From positions 60,049,649 to 60,113,648 of the forward strand of contig CM045758.1 in the NCBI GenBank assembly GCA_025200525.1: a DNA stretch of 64,000 bases, written 5' to 3'. Numbering within the stretch: the first letter of the stretch is position 1; every line of letters begins with the position of its first letter. This document shows positions 33,741 through 45,407 of the stretch, one piece after another. The notes under the pieces are model-generated. The model worked only from the letters and a program-made list of their open reading frames with translations. It had not been told where the DNA came from and ran no database searches. This DNA is from Camellia lanceoleosa (taxonomy: Eukaryota > Streptophyta > Magnoliopsida > Ericales > Theaceae). A program made the position numbers and the translations under genes.

Positions 33741-36056
33741 TTACTCGGCGCTGGCAGCGGGTTGTGTCTCACCCCCAGAAGATAGTTGGGAAGACTTCTC
33801 AGCAGCCTTCTCAACCGCGAGCTCAACATCAATCTCCTGAAAAGTTTGATCAAGGCTCTTCTTGGTGATCGACACCTTGGAGTTTGTCTTCTGAGAGGAG
33901 GCATCTTTAGAGACCTCACTCTTCTCATCCTGAGACAAGTCCATGACTTGCTCATTCAGAATAGGGGACTTGGCCCCAACAGCTTCTTTCTTCTTCCTCA
34001 CCAAAGTTTCCTCCTTAGACTCGGAATCGTCTTCAGATTGGCTTGGAGTAGGGAGGAATGGAAGAGGGAAGATGTCGACATTCTTGAAAGGGGAGTCCTT
34101 GAGGACATCAAGCTTTTTGAGGGCAGCCATCTAGCCAAGGGTGAAACCCTTGTTGCATGCTTGTTTCACTTGCTTTTTGTAGTCCTCCTTGACGTCGACC
34201 GCCCTCTCAGCATACACCCTCTCATCAACGGCCTTGATCTTGGCCTCTTTTGTGGCCAAGGCATCCTGAAGTTCTTTTTGGGCCTCGGCCATCTTATCTT
34301 CGGCCTCTTTCTTTTCGGCCTCAAGAACCTTCTTAATGGCCTCGGCAGCTTCAGCCTTTTCGTCGGCCTCATCTTTAGCTTTAATGGCTTCCTCAGCTTG
34401 ATTTGACAAAGTTTTCATTTTTGTCTCTGTCTTTTTGATGGTCTTTTGTAAACCCACAACCTCCCTGATCTTGTCGGCCAACTTCTTCCTCATTTCAAAA
34501 GCTTGCATTAAGAAGGAGTGGACGTGCTAGATCGCCTGAAAGAAAATGGACAGAACAAAAATTAAGTAAAAATTCACTAAATATGGAAAAATAGAGAACA
34601 AAAAATACCAAGTGCAAAGAACTTGAACGGAATGCTGCAGCATGAAAGTGAAGTTCTCGTATTCGCTCATCTCAGCGTTGCGATTGAGATCATTGGGAAG
34701 GAGCAAAGCTGTAGAGAGGGCAACACCGACTTCGAGGTTAGTCACACTGTCGCTCGCTCTGACCGACTTGTCCTCGATAGTGATTGGAGAAGCCCAGGGG
34801 GCATCTGGTTTCATAGGCCCTGAGGTTGTGGCTGATTCGGACCTCGGCCTTTTCGACCGAGTTGATTGGGATGGTTCGGCCTCGGCGGGCCTCTTCTCGG
34901 CAGCAGAGGGTGTCTTCTCACTCTCAGCCAATTTTGAAATAGGCAAGGTGTCCTCAGTATCAATCTGAGTCACCGTTGCCTTAGGATAAGCCTTTTTCAG
35001 TCTCTTGGGCTTTAGTTTTTGTTGAGGCTGGGATCGTGCTGGTTGAGCATTGACGGTGTCTGGGATGTCGGCTAGAAGATTTTCTGCGACTGCTTTCTTG
35101 CGACCTATCTCGGCGGCAATTGCAGTTCGTTGTCGGCGTTTTCGTTAAGACGGAGGGATCAGATATGGAGCCGAGGTAGATAGCTGCTCTGCTGGGTCAG
35201 AGGTTGACCCCTGATCTGGCCGAGATGATGAGGTTGCTGGTAGAGTTGTGGCGGAAGGAGGAGACTTGCTCTTCTTCTTTGGGGTATCGGGAAGGACCGA
35301 CTTATATGTCGGGATGTAGAGCCATGGGGGAGCTCTCCGCTTGTGAACGGGAAGATCCAACAACTTCTTCAAGCCCTTGCTCGGGAAGAAGGACTTACAA
35401 AAGTCTTTTGCCGGTTGTGGAAGAGCTGCAAGAAAAACAGACGTTAAAAAATACATAAAGAATAAAGTTTTAAGTGACTTGAAAAATAAGTTTGTGTAAC
35501 ACTTGGTTCTTACCGTTACCCTCTACGAAACTGTTCGGCTAAGAGGGTAGAGGTGGAGGTCCTCATCTGGAGCGAACTCCCAGTTTCCCGAGACAATGAA
35601 GTAATCGTCCCCGGCTCCCTTGTTGGAGTCTGGGAGGTCGGCAACAATTTTGTACTCTGTGGACCTCGGTTTGAGGTAGTTAATATAACCTTTTTCTAAC
35701 TTGAGGCCACACATGGTGTAGCAGTATTGGATGTCGGCTAAAGTAACCCTAGCATTCTCATTTTTGGCTAAAGCTATTATGCCGTTGATAACATGGTAGG
35801 AGTTGATGGTGAGCTGCATTGGGTTTAATTTGTAGTAATGGAGGATTTCTCGGAAAAGGATGTCAAGTGGGAGCCTAAAACCACACTGTATGAAAGCTAC
35901 AACGGGGAAGGACATAGAATCGACTGTGGGCATGATGGAGTCATCCTCCCCAACCAACCTTAGATGGATGTTAGCTAGGATGGAAAACTCTTGCCTGAAA
36001 TATTCTAGCTTAGTCGGGGTGTCTACCTTATGCCTCCACATACCCATGATGTCAGC
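33741..36056 (-). pseudogene. Antisense multi-exon gene of the central gypsy element (putative gypsy-type transposon domain plus coiled coil)
   Basis: Runs opposite to gag-pol between pol and the 3' LTR. Exon (36056-35514): MGMWRHKVDTP, then FRLPLDILFREILHYYKLNP and SYHVINGIIALAKN, ending near VSGNWEF; this resembles the plant 'putative gypsy type transposon' family (Pfam PF04195). Intron 35513-35426 has GT and AG ends. Next exon (35425 to about 34610): ALPQPAKDFCKSFFPSKGLK, then a Ser/Pro-rich region and KRPRSESATTS. After a second intron the last exon (about 34535-33741) is a 120-residue Lys/Glu/Ala coiled coil, then an acidic Ser-rich tail ending SSGGETQPAASAE. Three internal stops are Gln to TAA/TAG or Trp to TAG, after which the frame goes on; a one-base shift near 35530 is also needed. 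About 700 residues once. Antisense genes here are known in Grande and Retand; the function is unknown. A pyrimidine-rich AG at about 36057 suggests an upstream exon. Confidence 0.8.
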
Positions 36057-36900
36057 TAAGGGAGAGGGTGTATGATTTCAAGAAGAAGTGTTTTGTGATG
36101 GTTTAGATGACCTCGGTTAAAACCTAGAGGTATGCAGGGGCAAGAAATTCTGAGGATCTAAGTGAAGTATATTCCAGTTTTCCTAAAAGTCGTGCGTTCT
36201 ATAGACAAATCCCAAACCTAGATCTATGGAAACGAAGATTGAAGGCAAAAATCTGGAGAAAACACAAAGCAAAAACAAAGACAAAGATTCAGAATCAAGA
36301 ATGGTGATGCTCTATCAAGAACATTGTGACAGAGTGTGCGCAAAGGTGCAAGGCCAAAAATAGTGGCAGAAAATCAACAAATTTGTGAGCAGTGTGTGTA
36401 TATTCAAGAAAGGGTTGGGCAAAAATAGAATCATGGAACAAACATGCTCAATACATGGTGGAACTCAAGGTACAAATACATGGGCAATGGAGTTCATTGA
36501 AGAGAAACAAGAAACTGAAACAAGAAGTTAAATCAGAGAGAAACAGTGACTCACCGAAGAAAAATGAAGCTGGTGTTTAGTACGCCGGAGTCAGATGATG
36601 GCAGCTGATAGAGAAGATCAGCAGGAACCTCGTCGAAGGAGATGAACGGCGGTAGTTGCAGAGCTTAAAGAGCTTGGAGCAATGACGGATTTGGGAGAGG
36701 GTAGAGAGAGAGTTTGCACGAGAATGAAGATGCAAAAGTGAAGTGACAAAGAGAGAGGGAAGAAGTTTTGTTAAAACACGAAACGGCGGCAAAAAGACAA
36801 TTAATGTGTTTAAAACGACGTGCGTGTCAGACGGTGCACGCAAGAACAATAGGATTTAGTGGCGTGTGTCAGATACAGCCTAGAAGGGGAAAAATGCGTG
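36057..36900 (-). promoter_or_regulatory. Probable 5' exon/promoter side of the antisense gene
   Basis: Going upstream on the minus strand, a CT-rich stretch (36577-36850: CTCTCTCTTTGTC, CTCTCTACCCTCTC) followed by TTCTTCGGTGAGT, a good donor-like site at about 36555, looks like a 5' leader exon spliced to the acceptor at about 36057. No long protein is required here. Promoter inferred near 36850-36950; not proven. Confidence 0.4.
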
Positions 36901-37185
36901 GCAAGAACGGTTGAGTTGTTATGCGTGACAGCTCATACGCGTGAGGAAGCTCTTGGCATTTCTTGATTTAGTGAGGCAGTACCTCGGCTTTGAGGATGAT
37001 CTCGGCTGAGAAGCTTGAACAAAACCTGGTTAATGATTCTGAGGAATTAATGAAAACAGAAAGTCTTGGTCATATTTAAGCTGGCAAATGAGGACCTCGG
37101 CAATGAATGATAAAGCAAGTTTAGCCGACATGCTGGATGGAAGAAATGATATAGGTTCCATCACCTCAAAATACCGAGGTAATAG

Positions 37186-37200
37186 AACCTAAGGGGCAAT
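37186..37200 (+). promoter_or_regulatory. Polypurine tract of the central gypsy element
   Basis: AGAACCTAAGGGGCAAT directly before the 3' LTR; AAGGGG is the likely plus-strand primer core. Confidence 0.6.
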
Positions 37201-37739
37201 TGTGGGAACATAATTTTTGAATGACAACACGTGGCCGAGGTGTCACCGAAGTGCCAGCGGGGGTGCCACGTGTCCTAGTCATGATGCCAAGATAATCTCG
37301 GATAGGCTGAGGTTATCTGCGAAGATACCGGAATCCAGGATAAGCGGTTAAGGGACAAGAGTCCTAGAATGGGAGAGGACTTCAGTTTGGATAAAGATAA
37401 GACTCTTAGAGAGTTTATCCCAATCCTACTAGGAGTCCAAGATTAGCAGTAATCCTAAGTCCATTCAAGCTAGGCTTCTATTGGGATTAGGTAAGTGTTG
37501 GCTATAAAAGAGAGGCACCCCCATGGGTCTAAGGTATGCTTTTTATACTCTGAATAGTGAGTTAAGCACTCTTGCTATCTTTGAGAGATAACTGCCTTGA
37601 TCGTCGGAGTGCCCCTGGGTGGACGAACCACCGCCGGAATCTTTTCTTTTTGTGACAGGTCGTTCGAGCTTAATCTATTCTGCCAGTGTTCTCCAACTAA
37701 GTGCTTGATTGGTAGTGTGGTCGGAAATTGACACACACA
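37201..37739 (+). repeat. 3' LTR of the central gypsy element
   Basis: 539 bp, TGTGGGAACATA to GACACACACA, colinear with the 5' LTR without gaps. TATA box at 37502-37510. Preceded by a polypurine tract. Most differences from the 5' copy are transitions. Confidence 0.95.
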
Positions 37740-37744
37740 AACAC

Positions 37745-38469
37745 AATACCACCAACTTTGGGGTTGTTCTAGTATAGAATCAGGTAGGCCTCACGGTGCC
37801 AACATAGTTGGAATGGCGTAAGTCTATTGCGATACTCTTTGCATTTCCTTCACTTTGTTGATACAATTCAAATGGTTGTTCATTTATTCATCACTAAAGT
37901 TCTTTTTTGACTAATAAAAAAAATGTTAATGCCACTGACGATACTGAAAAATTGCTAAGCTAAAATAAAAGAAAGAACTATATAGTGGTCCTAGATCTAT
38001 CCCTCTTCTTTTTTTTCTTTTGTTTTCTTCTTCTTCTTTGTCACCCCACATATTTAAGAGTTTCACGACTATCTTGTTTGGATGTATCTTTTTTTACTAG
38101 TTGTTCACTTCAACTTAAAAGTTATTCATGCCTCATTTGGGAATTGATTTTTAATTTTTTAACTTTTTTATGAGGTGAAAAAAAAATAATTTATTTATGA
38201 ATGATTTTTTTTAGTTATATCAAAATCAATGAATTACTGAATTACATGATATATATATATATCTAATCTTCTTCCAAAGATAGAAGAGAAGGAGAGCCAC
38301 AAAATGGCAGGGCAAGTGAACTAACAAGTGGTACATTTAAAAATTCTTGAAGCTTTTACATCCTAACCTCTCTTCTGGCGAGGTTATGAACCCTAATATC
38401 TTATATGAGTGTTGAAGTAATATAATTGGCCTACAAGCCCTTCAATGCTATAACTTGTTATTATTTGAG
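37745..38469. other. Spacer after the gypsy element, old LINE-like tail at its start
   Basis: Continues the sequence interrupted at 23602. The first 180 bp end in TTGACTAATAAAAAAAATG (about 37905-37925), an A-rich end like those of plant LINEs, but no coding part is attached. The rest is AT-rich with no gene seen. Confidence 0.4.
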
Positions 38470-39074
38470 AAACTTGTTATTATCTGATGCTGAATGTTAG
38501 TTGCTACCTTGTGTTATGCTGTCAAGCTCTCTTGAAGAATGTTTGCTATGGTGGTTGTGTGATGTGCATCCTTCTTGTGTTGCTTCTACAAAATTGAGGA
38601 GGAATCAGTTCTCCATGTGTTGCTGCACTGCTCTTTTGTGTGGGATGTTGGTCATCTTTATTAGATTGGTGGTCATCTTTATTTGATTAAAGCTAGGGTG
38701 GCTATTTGGCTGGTTTCATCATCAAAGGGGTGGCTATGTATCAAAGGGGTGGCTATGTTACAGACAATGATGTTGTAATGTTGTCGCTGCTGTTTGCTGT
38801 CATTGGTGATTGTGGTTGTTGGTGATTGTCTTGTTGTGCTCGTTTGTTTTTTTGCTTGTTTTGTTCTGCTTTGTATGTTAGTTGCTCACCAACTTAGAGT
38901 TTAGAGTTTGTGCTAGCAGATGATTTGGTGTGCATCTTGGTGCCAACTTGGTTCGGATTTTGATATTTCACTGTAATGTTTTTTGCACCCTCCCCTTTAT
39001 TGATGTTTTGTACCATACTTTGTATGTTTTTCATCAATAAAGCTTCATTTTTGCTAATAAAAAAAAAAAAAAAA
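38470..39074 (+). mobile_element. LINE (L1-type) 3' end with poly-A tail
   Basis: Broken frames give EESVLHVLLHCSFVWDV (38590-38650), matching the C-terminal zinc-binding region after plant LINE reverse transcriptase (zf-RVT type), and downstream Trp-rich text (VAIWLVSSSKG). Then an untranslated tail with AATAAAGC (about 39037) and an A run at 39058-39074. 5' truncated, as usual for LINEs. RT core is absent. The target duplication is not found. Confidence 0.72.
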
Positions 39075-39673
39075 CTAGAATTTAAAAGTATCCTTTTCAA
39101 AAATCTAAAAACAAATCTCTCTAATTTTAGAATAATTATTTCTTATAATTTATTTAAATTATTTTTTGGGTATATATTATATGCAAAAGATATAGCAATC
39201 AGTCAAACACAATACCTCAAAATAAATAAACAAATAAATATGTAACCAACCCATTTAAACCATAACAAATAATATCAAATATTTTGAACTTTTATTTTAA
39301 AACCATTCCACCCTAAAGGTAGCATACATAACACAAAAAAAATACAGTAACTGAAAAATGATTTGGTTACTGAGTGACTTTAAAGCACTAACTAAATTTT
39401 TTTTTTACTTGTTATATATTTTTCTTAAAGTATCTATATAATATGACATAATAGTTTTTAAAAATGTCTCAAAATATGTTAGAGATACATTTGATTTCAA
39501 TGATTCAAATTATACTTATCAAATAATCTAAGGGTCAAGATGAAATCTTTGTTTGATGTAATTGTCAACCTAGTTGGGATTGATTTAGTTCGCTATGATT
39601 AAAAAAACTAAAAACCTGTTATGCTTGCTTATACACACATAGACACACACAATAATTTCTCCATCAAACCTAA

Positions 39674-39677
<4 letters not shown>

Positions 39678-39710
<33 letters not shown>
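39678..39710. repeat. (CA)n microsatellite
   Basis: Uninterrupted CA run in a GC-richer stretch. Confidence 0.9.
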
Positions 39711-39713
<3 letters not shown>

Positions 39714-39909
39714 TATACTCATTCACACACAGTTCTTCACCGCCGCTACTATATTTCATCGATTCACACATTGCCGCTGTGCCGATCGGCTCACCGCCGA
39801 CAGCCTTTCCTCACCGCCCCGTTCGTTTCTCCTTCCCTTGCTGCTGATCGTTAGCCTCTCCTTTCCTCACTGCCGCTGTTGTGCCGATCAGCTCACCACC
39901 ACCGCTGTT

Positions 39910-39957
<48 letters not shown>
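39910..39957. repeat. (CT)n microsatellite
   Basis: About 24 CT units; the next base sequence ATGCTCTGTGTCTAATATT is one of the phrases repeated at 40877, 40930 and 41428. Confidence 0.9.
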
Positions 39958-39958
<1 letters not shown>

Positions 39959-40741
39959 GCTCTGTGTCTAATATTTTCTTTCTCTGATGTATATGCTCTA
40001 TATACATATAATATCTATATATATAATCTGTAACGAGAAAGAAAAAAAAATGCCGCAAAAAGAGATACAACAAGAGCTAGAAATACCTATACAGTTTTGT
40101 TGATGATTAAATTTAATTCAATTTTTATTTTTTTTTATTTTTTTTTCAAGATGTTCCAATAGAACACAAAACTTGTTGCATACATCTAAGACAAAAAAAT
40201 ATTTGATGTTTGCATACTAGGAAAATTGTAGCCTGAAAATGAAATGGTAAAGTGTAAATTCAAACTTGGAGTGGTGTGATCACATTGAATAAATCCCATC
40301 CACACATTTTATTTTCAGAAATTTTTTTTTTCTTGGATATATTGTTAAAAACTGAAACTTTTGTACGTTTAGGTTTATCCAAATATCAGGGGACCCCAAA
40401 CACCAAAATCATCCCAATCTACTCTGTAATTCCTTCCACTGGAGCTATTTTTCACTTAGGAAATTAAGATATAAAGATTCAGTAATTCAATTTCTCTTCC
40501 TTTTTTAGGGGGTGTGTTTTTTTTCTCTGAAACCAAACAGAGGAAGGAAAATGCAAGAAAAATAGTAATATGGGGGTGTACCTGGGGAAGTGGATAGGGG
40601 AAGAATGTGATTGAAGAAGAACCGATGATGATCGTAGAGCCACTAGATGATGAACCATTTTTCTCTGCAATACTAGTATTTATTTTGTTTGATCTTTCTC
40701 TTTAAATATCTCCAACAACAATGGAATTGCCTTCCACTTCC

Positions 40742-40744
<3 letters not shown>

Positions 40745-40777
<33 letters not shown>
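40745..40777. repeat. (CT)n microsatellite
   Basis: CT run upstream of a weak TATA and TA-rich stretch. Confidence 0.9.
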
Positions 40778-40781
<4 letters not shown>

Positions 40782-41616
40782 AGGTTTGTACAGTTACCAG
40801 TGCCATATAGGACCAAACAACTGTTTAGCTTTTCCACTACATTCTAGTATATATATATAACTTCAGCTGTCTCTGCTCTCTATGTCTAATATTATATATA
40901 TATATATATATATAACATGTTCCTTTGCTCTCTATGTCTAACATGTTCCTCTTTCGTTGAAGTTATATATATATAGTGTCAATAGGGTAGTCTAGAAATA
41001 TATTAGTCTTGGGTTTGTGTCACTGGGTAGTCTCTAGAAAAATATTTAATCTTGTAGTTGAAGAGTGATGTTGTGAAGAGTGAATGTTGTTCAGATGATG
41101 TAATATGTATGTACTCCTCTTATGAAGTCGACTTAAGCATGTAATAACAGAGTGAAGTTTTACTCTTTTCCTCCACTTCTTGGCAAAAGGTGCTTCACAA
41201 TTTCTTTTGCACCATGCTTGCACATTAAATATCATTTAGGGAGAACATTTCCCCTCATCAAATTATGAATTGTTAAGCTTGCATCTAATGGTGTTCTGTC
41301 CATGCAAAGAAATACACCTTTGAAAAACTTTGGCATGCCTATGCCCGAGGAAAATCTGACATCATTGCTACAAAAAATAATATAAAACAACAACTAAATC
41401 TTGTATTTTGATTTATCCTCACACCAGCCTCTGCTCTCTAATATATATTTTCTCTTGTTAGTATTCGGTTTGATTAGTTGTTTAATTTAATTTGAAGATT
41501 ATAGAACACTGTACACTTGGTGATTTTTGTTGATTTTTTAATGATCTTTTTTGGTAAAGATGTGTTAAAATCAATAATGATCTTTTTTGTTCCTAATCTT
41601 TCATTTCTGATCAGAC

Positions 41617-44600
41617 ATGGATAAAAGTTGGATTTTCCTAGGTAGGACTGCTGATGAAAGGATGAGTAAACCATATAATGATGTTGTCAAGTTATTTCTT
41701 CAATTTGCAATGGGGGTTTTAGACCAGAATGGTAATATTTTGTTCCCATGTATAAAGTGTATGAATGTTTATAGACAAAATCTTCAAAATGTGGAAATTC
41801 ATTTGCTCCAATATGGGATTATGCAATCTTACACTATATGGCACCAGCACGGGGAATCCCGTGTTTCAAACGAGGCTTACCATGATGATGAGATGTGACT
41901 TGATGGTGATGAAATTGTAGGTGGTATTAAAGCCTTAGTGGAAGATCGAATAAGAGGGGAATCGACTGATACAACCCAAGGGCAGGAAGTGAGAACTTTT
42001 GATCAATTGTTGATTGATGCTAAGCGTGAGCTGTTCCGAAATTGTAGAAATTATACTTTGTTGAAGTTTGTGATTGAGGTGCTTAATATGAAGGTAACAA
42101 ATCATTAGAGCAATAAGTCAGTTGATATGATGCTAGAATTTTTAAGTAGACTTTTACCAAAAGAAAATTTAGTTCCAAAGTCAACTTATGAAGCTAAGAA
42201 AATACTACGTGACTTGGGCTTGTCATATGAGCTCATTCATGCTTGCATAAATGATTGTGTATTATTTTGGAAGGAGAATGCAACACTAGATAAATGTCCG
42301 ACTTGTAAGACATCTAGATACAAGATCAATCGTGGAAGGGGTAAGAAAATCCCTCATAAAGTATTGCGGTACTTTCCTTTGACACCAAGGTTGAAAAGAT
42401 TGTATATGTCAAGGAAGAAGGCTGAGGACATGAGATGGTACAAAGACAAACGAGTGGACGACGAGATATTGAGGCATCCCGCTGACAGTGATGAGTGGAA
42501 GGAGTTCGATGCACAACATCCCGAGTTTGCCTTGGAGCCTCGAAATGTGAGGCTAGGGTTGGCCGTTGATGGGTTTAACCCTTTTGGAAACATGAACAAC
42601 TCTTATAGTTTATGGCCTGTCATACTCATTCCATACAACTTGCCACCTTGGTTGGTTATGAAGGATCCATTTTGTTTGATGTCATTACTTATTCCTGGAG
42701 AATCTCAACCAGGGATTGATATTGACGTCTACATGCGACCATTGATAGATGAGTTGAATGATTTATGGACAAATGGTGCATTAACTTACGACGCCTCCAC
42801 CAATGAGACGTTTCGAATGTATGTAGCTTTGTTGTGGACAATACATGATTGGCTTGCATTTGGTGACATATCTGGGTGGAGAACAAAGGGTCATTATTCT
42901 TGTTATACTTGAAATGATGAATCGTATTTTGAATCTTTGAGAAGTAAGACGGGGTACCCTAACCATCGATGTTACTTGCCTGAGGACCACCCAGAAAGGC
43001 AAAAGAGTAGGGCTTACAATGGTAAGATTGAGAAACGAAAGAGATCTTTGGAGTTACCAGTGAAAAAGATACAAGACCAGTTGGACAACGTGACAGGTGT
43101 CATATATGGAAAGCATCCAAGTAATAGAAAAAGGCCCCGTCAAGCATCTAATTGGACAAAGGTAAGCATCTTGTATGAGTTACCCTATTGGAAGAAGCGA
43201 AAACTTCGACACAACATTGATGTCATGCATGTGGAGAAAAATTTTAGTGAAAATGTTTTTGAAACTATGTTAGGCATTAATGGAAAGAACAAGGACACAG
43301 ACAAGGCATGGTTAGACTTGGAAGATATGGGTATAAGGAAAGAGCTATGGCTAACATAACGACTCGATGGGTCATATGTCAAGCCTCGAGCAAGCTTTTC
43401 ATTGACACCTGTAGAGAGAGAGGGTTTCTTTGAATTTTTAAAAACTGTCAAGTATCCAGATGGATATGCGGCAAACATATCCAAATCAGTGAATGCAAGA
43501 AATAGTAGACTAACAGGCCTAAAAAAGCCACGACTGCCATGTACTGATACAAAGAATTCTTCCCATTAGAATGTATCGTTACGTGGATAAAGAAATTAGC
43601 ATATCACTTTTTGAGTTAGGCAATTTCTTCCAAGACCTATGCTTTAGGACACTAAGGCGAAGCAAACTGGAGAAATTAGAGGAACGTATAATACACATTT
43701 TATACAAGCTTGAAAAGATCTTTCCTCCAACCTTCTTCGATGTGATGATCAACTTGGCTGTTCATTTGCCTCGTAAGGCTATTCTTGGAGGACTCGTACA
43801 ATTTCGATGGATGTACCCAATTGAAAGGTATTTTTTACACTTACACTTGTAAATGAGATTTGCGTAAGTGTGTTGCATATGTAATTATACTCCTAATTCG
43901 TTCTCTCTTGAATGTTTCTTGGAGCATTAAAAAAATATGTGACCAACCGAGCTCGACCAGAAGGTTCAATTGCCGAGGCTTACATTGTCAAAAAGTGCAT
44001 TACTTTTTGTTCAATGTATGTTGATGGGATTGAAACCGTGCATAATCGACCAGAACGGAATGAAGATTGCAGTGAACGTCAACAAGGGTTGACAGTATTC
44101 ACAGAAATTGCACGTCCAATTAGTCTAATCACTCGAGATGCTGAAATGTCTCAAGAAATTCGTGACATTGCTCATTGGTTTGTGTTGTACAATAGCCCAG
44201 AGATTGAAAAGTATTTGGAGTATATGTTTCATGGAATTATGTTTGTGCTTTGCTTTTTTATTTTCGAAACTACGTAGTAATCACTTTTTTTTTTTTTTTT
44301 TGAGTAGGGAACACAAAAATCTATTACAAACTCAAGCTAGACATGACATAACCCACATACAACGACAAGAATTTCCCAAGTGGTTCAAAGAGACGGTAAA
44401 ACATTTATAATTTTTCGACATTTACAACTTAAACAAAATTAAACTTTTATAAAATGTCATAATTCATAAATTATTTACTTATTGTTTGTTACATGTAATT
44501 GTAGATAAATAGATTGAGAATGGAAGAGTCATCAGAGGCAACTAATGAATTGTGGTCATTAGCAAATGGTCCTAATTTGCTAGTGAAAGAGTACTCAGGT

Positions 44601-45245
44601 TACATAATCAATAGCAACCGGTTCCATACTCGAGATCTAGACAACCGTCGTACGAGTTAGAATAGTGGTGTGTTTACACAAGGGGATCATGAAGGAAAAT
44701 TGTATGACTTCTACTGTCACTTGTGCAAGGTGTTGGAATTTGACTACATATGTGATAAAAAGGTTGTTTTGTTCCAGTGTGAATGGTACAACACCGATAA
44801 CACTGGTAGAAACAAAACAATACGATTTGATACATATTGCACAAGCATTGACGTCACAAGTCGGTGGTACCAATCTGACCCATTTATCCTACGTAGTCAA
44901 GCTAAGCAAGTCTTTTATCTGAATGATACCAAATTGGGTGAACCTTGGAATGTCGTGCAAAGGGTGCAACATAGGGGCGTCTTTGATGTTCCAGACACTA
45001 GTGATGGAGAATTATTGGATCTTTCAGAAAATAATAATTTGTTCCAACAAGAAAACATTACTAATGTTGTTCCAATTAACATTGACCCAATTGTTCGATA
45101 CTGTAGGGATGATGTTGAATTCAATGTTATTTCGGAAGTAGGGTCATTAGATGAGATAATGGAAGAGAATAGAGATGATGAAGAAGATGAAGAACATAAC
45201 ATTCATGATGTTGATATGGATCCTGATATGGATTATGATATGTAA
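41617..45245 (+). pseudogene. CACTA transposase (TNP2-like), broken
   Basis: Would cut and join the element. In order: a transposon-associated N-terminal domain (MDKSWIFLGRTADERM, then VEIHLLQYGI and YTIWHQHGE); the Transposase_21-type core (42127-43360) with IHACINDCVLFWKE, CPTCKTSRYK, PRNVRLGLAVDGFNPFGNMN, LIPGESQPGIDID and RTKGHYSCYT, then HNIDVMHVEKNFSENV; a DUF4218-like region (PPTFFDVMINLAVHLP, RWMYPIERYF, NRARPEGSIAEAYIV; 43571-44220); and a DUF4216-like region (44640-44990: GVFTQGDHEGKLYDFY, DPFILRSQAKQVFYL). Stops at 41896, 42106, 42910, 43357 and 44657 and a frameshift near 43360-43570 break it. An acidic tail (MEENRDDEEDEEHN, DPDMDYDM) ends at 45245. Confidence 0.92.
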
Positions 45246-45407
45246 TTTTTAGTATATTACTTTATTTTCGAACAGATGTTATTAATTAATGTAATTTTTA
45301 TTTTATATGTTTATGTTACTTTTTGTTTCTTCTTTTATTTAATGGTGCATAATGACATTGTCTATATTTTTTAATTAAAGTTGAATTATGTTATATAGTT
45401 GTAGAAA

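Larger units (their letters stand above)
23603..37744 (+). mobile_element. Complete Ty3/gypsy element, Tat (Retand-like) lineage, 14.1 kb with nested solo LTR
   Basis: Two 539 bp LTRs (23608-24146 and 37201-37739) flanked by the same 5 bp AACAC (23603-23607, 37740-37744). Internal order: primer binding site, gag, protease, RT, RNase H, a second (archaeal-type) RNase H, integrase, two tandem repeat blocks, an antisense intron-containing gene, polypurine tract. The second RNase H and the antisense gene are hallmarks of the Tat clade (Retand, Grande, Ogre relatives). A 2747 bp solo LTR sits inside integrase. I count about 30 substitutions and no gaps between the LTRs (about 94.4 percent identity), which at a commonly used plant rate of 1.3e-8 per site per year would mean roughly 2 million years. 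All genes have stops. Confidence 0.96.
39075..41616. other. Intergenic, microsatellite-rich, upstream of the CACTA transposase
   Basis: No gene seen. Holds (CA)n at 39678-39710, a GC-richer stretch with CCGCC words (39739-39905), (CT)n at 39910-39957 and 40745-40777 and (TA)n at 40893-40913. The phrase CTCTCTATGTCTAATATT or close variants recurs at about 39955, 40877, 40930 and 41428, next to CT or TA runs, so this stretch has been duplicated locally. The left end of the CACTA element should lie here but is not clearly found. Confidence 0.5.

Noticed and set aside
39621..40073. Frames with poly-His/Thr or poly-Arg/Glu
   Set aside because: Direct translations of CA and CT microsatellites.
40835..40850. 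CACTACATTCTAGTAT as the left end of the CACTA element
   Set aside because: Only the first seven bases match the right terminus; no subterminal repeats and the flanking 3 bp differ.
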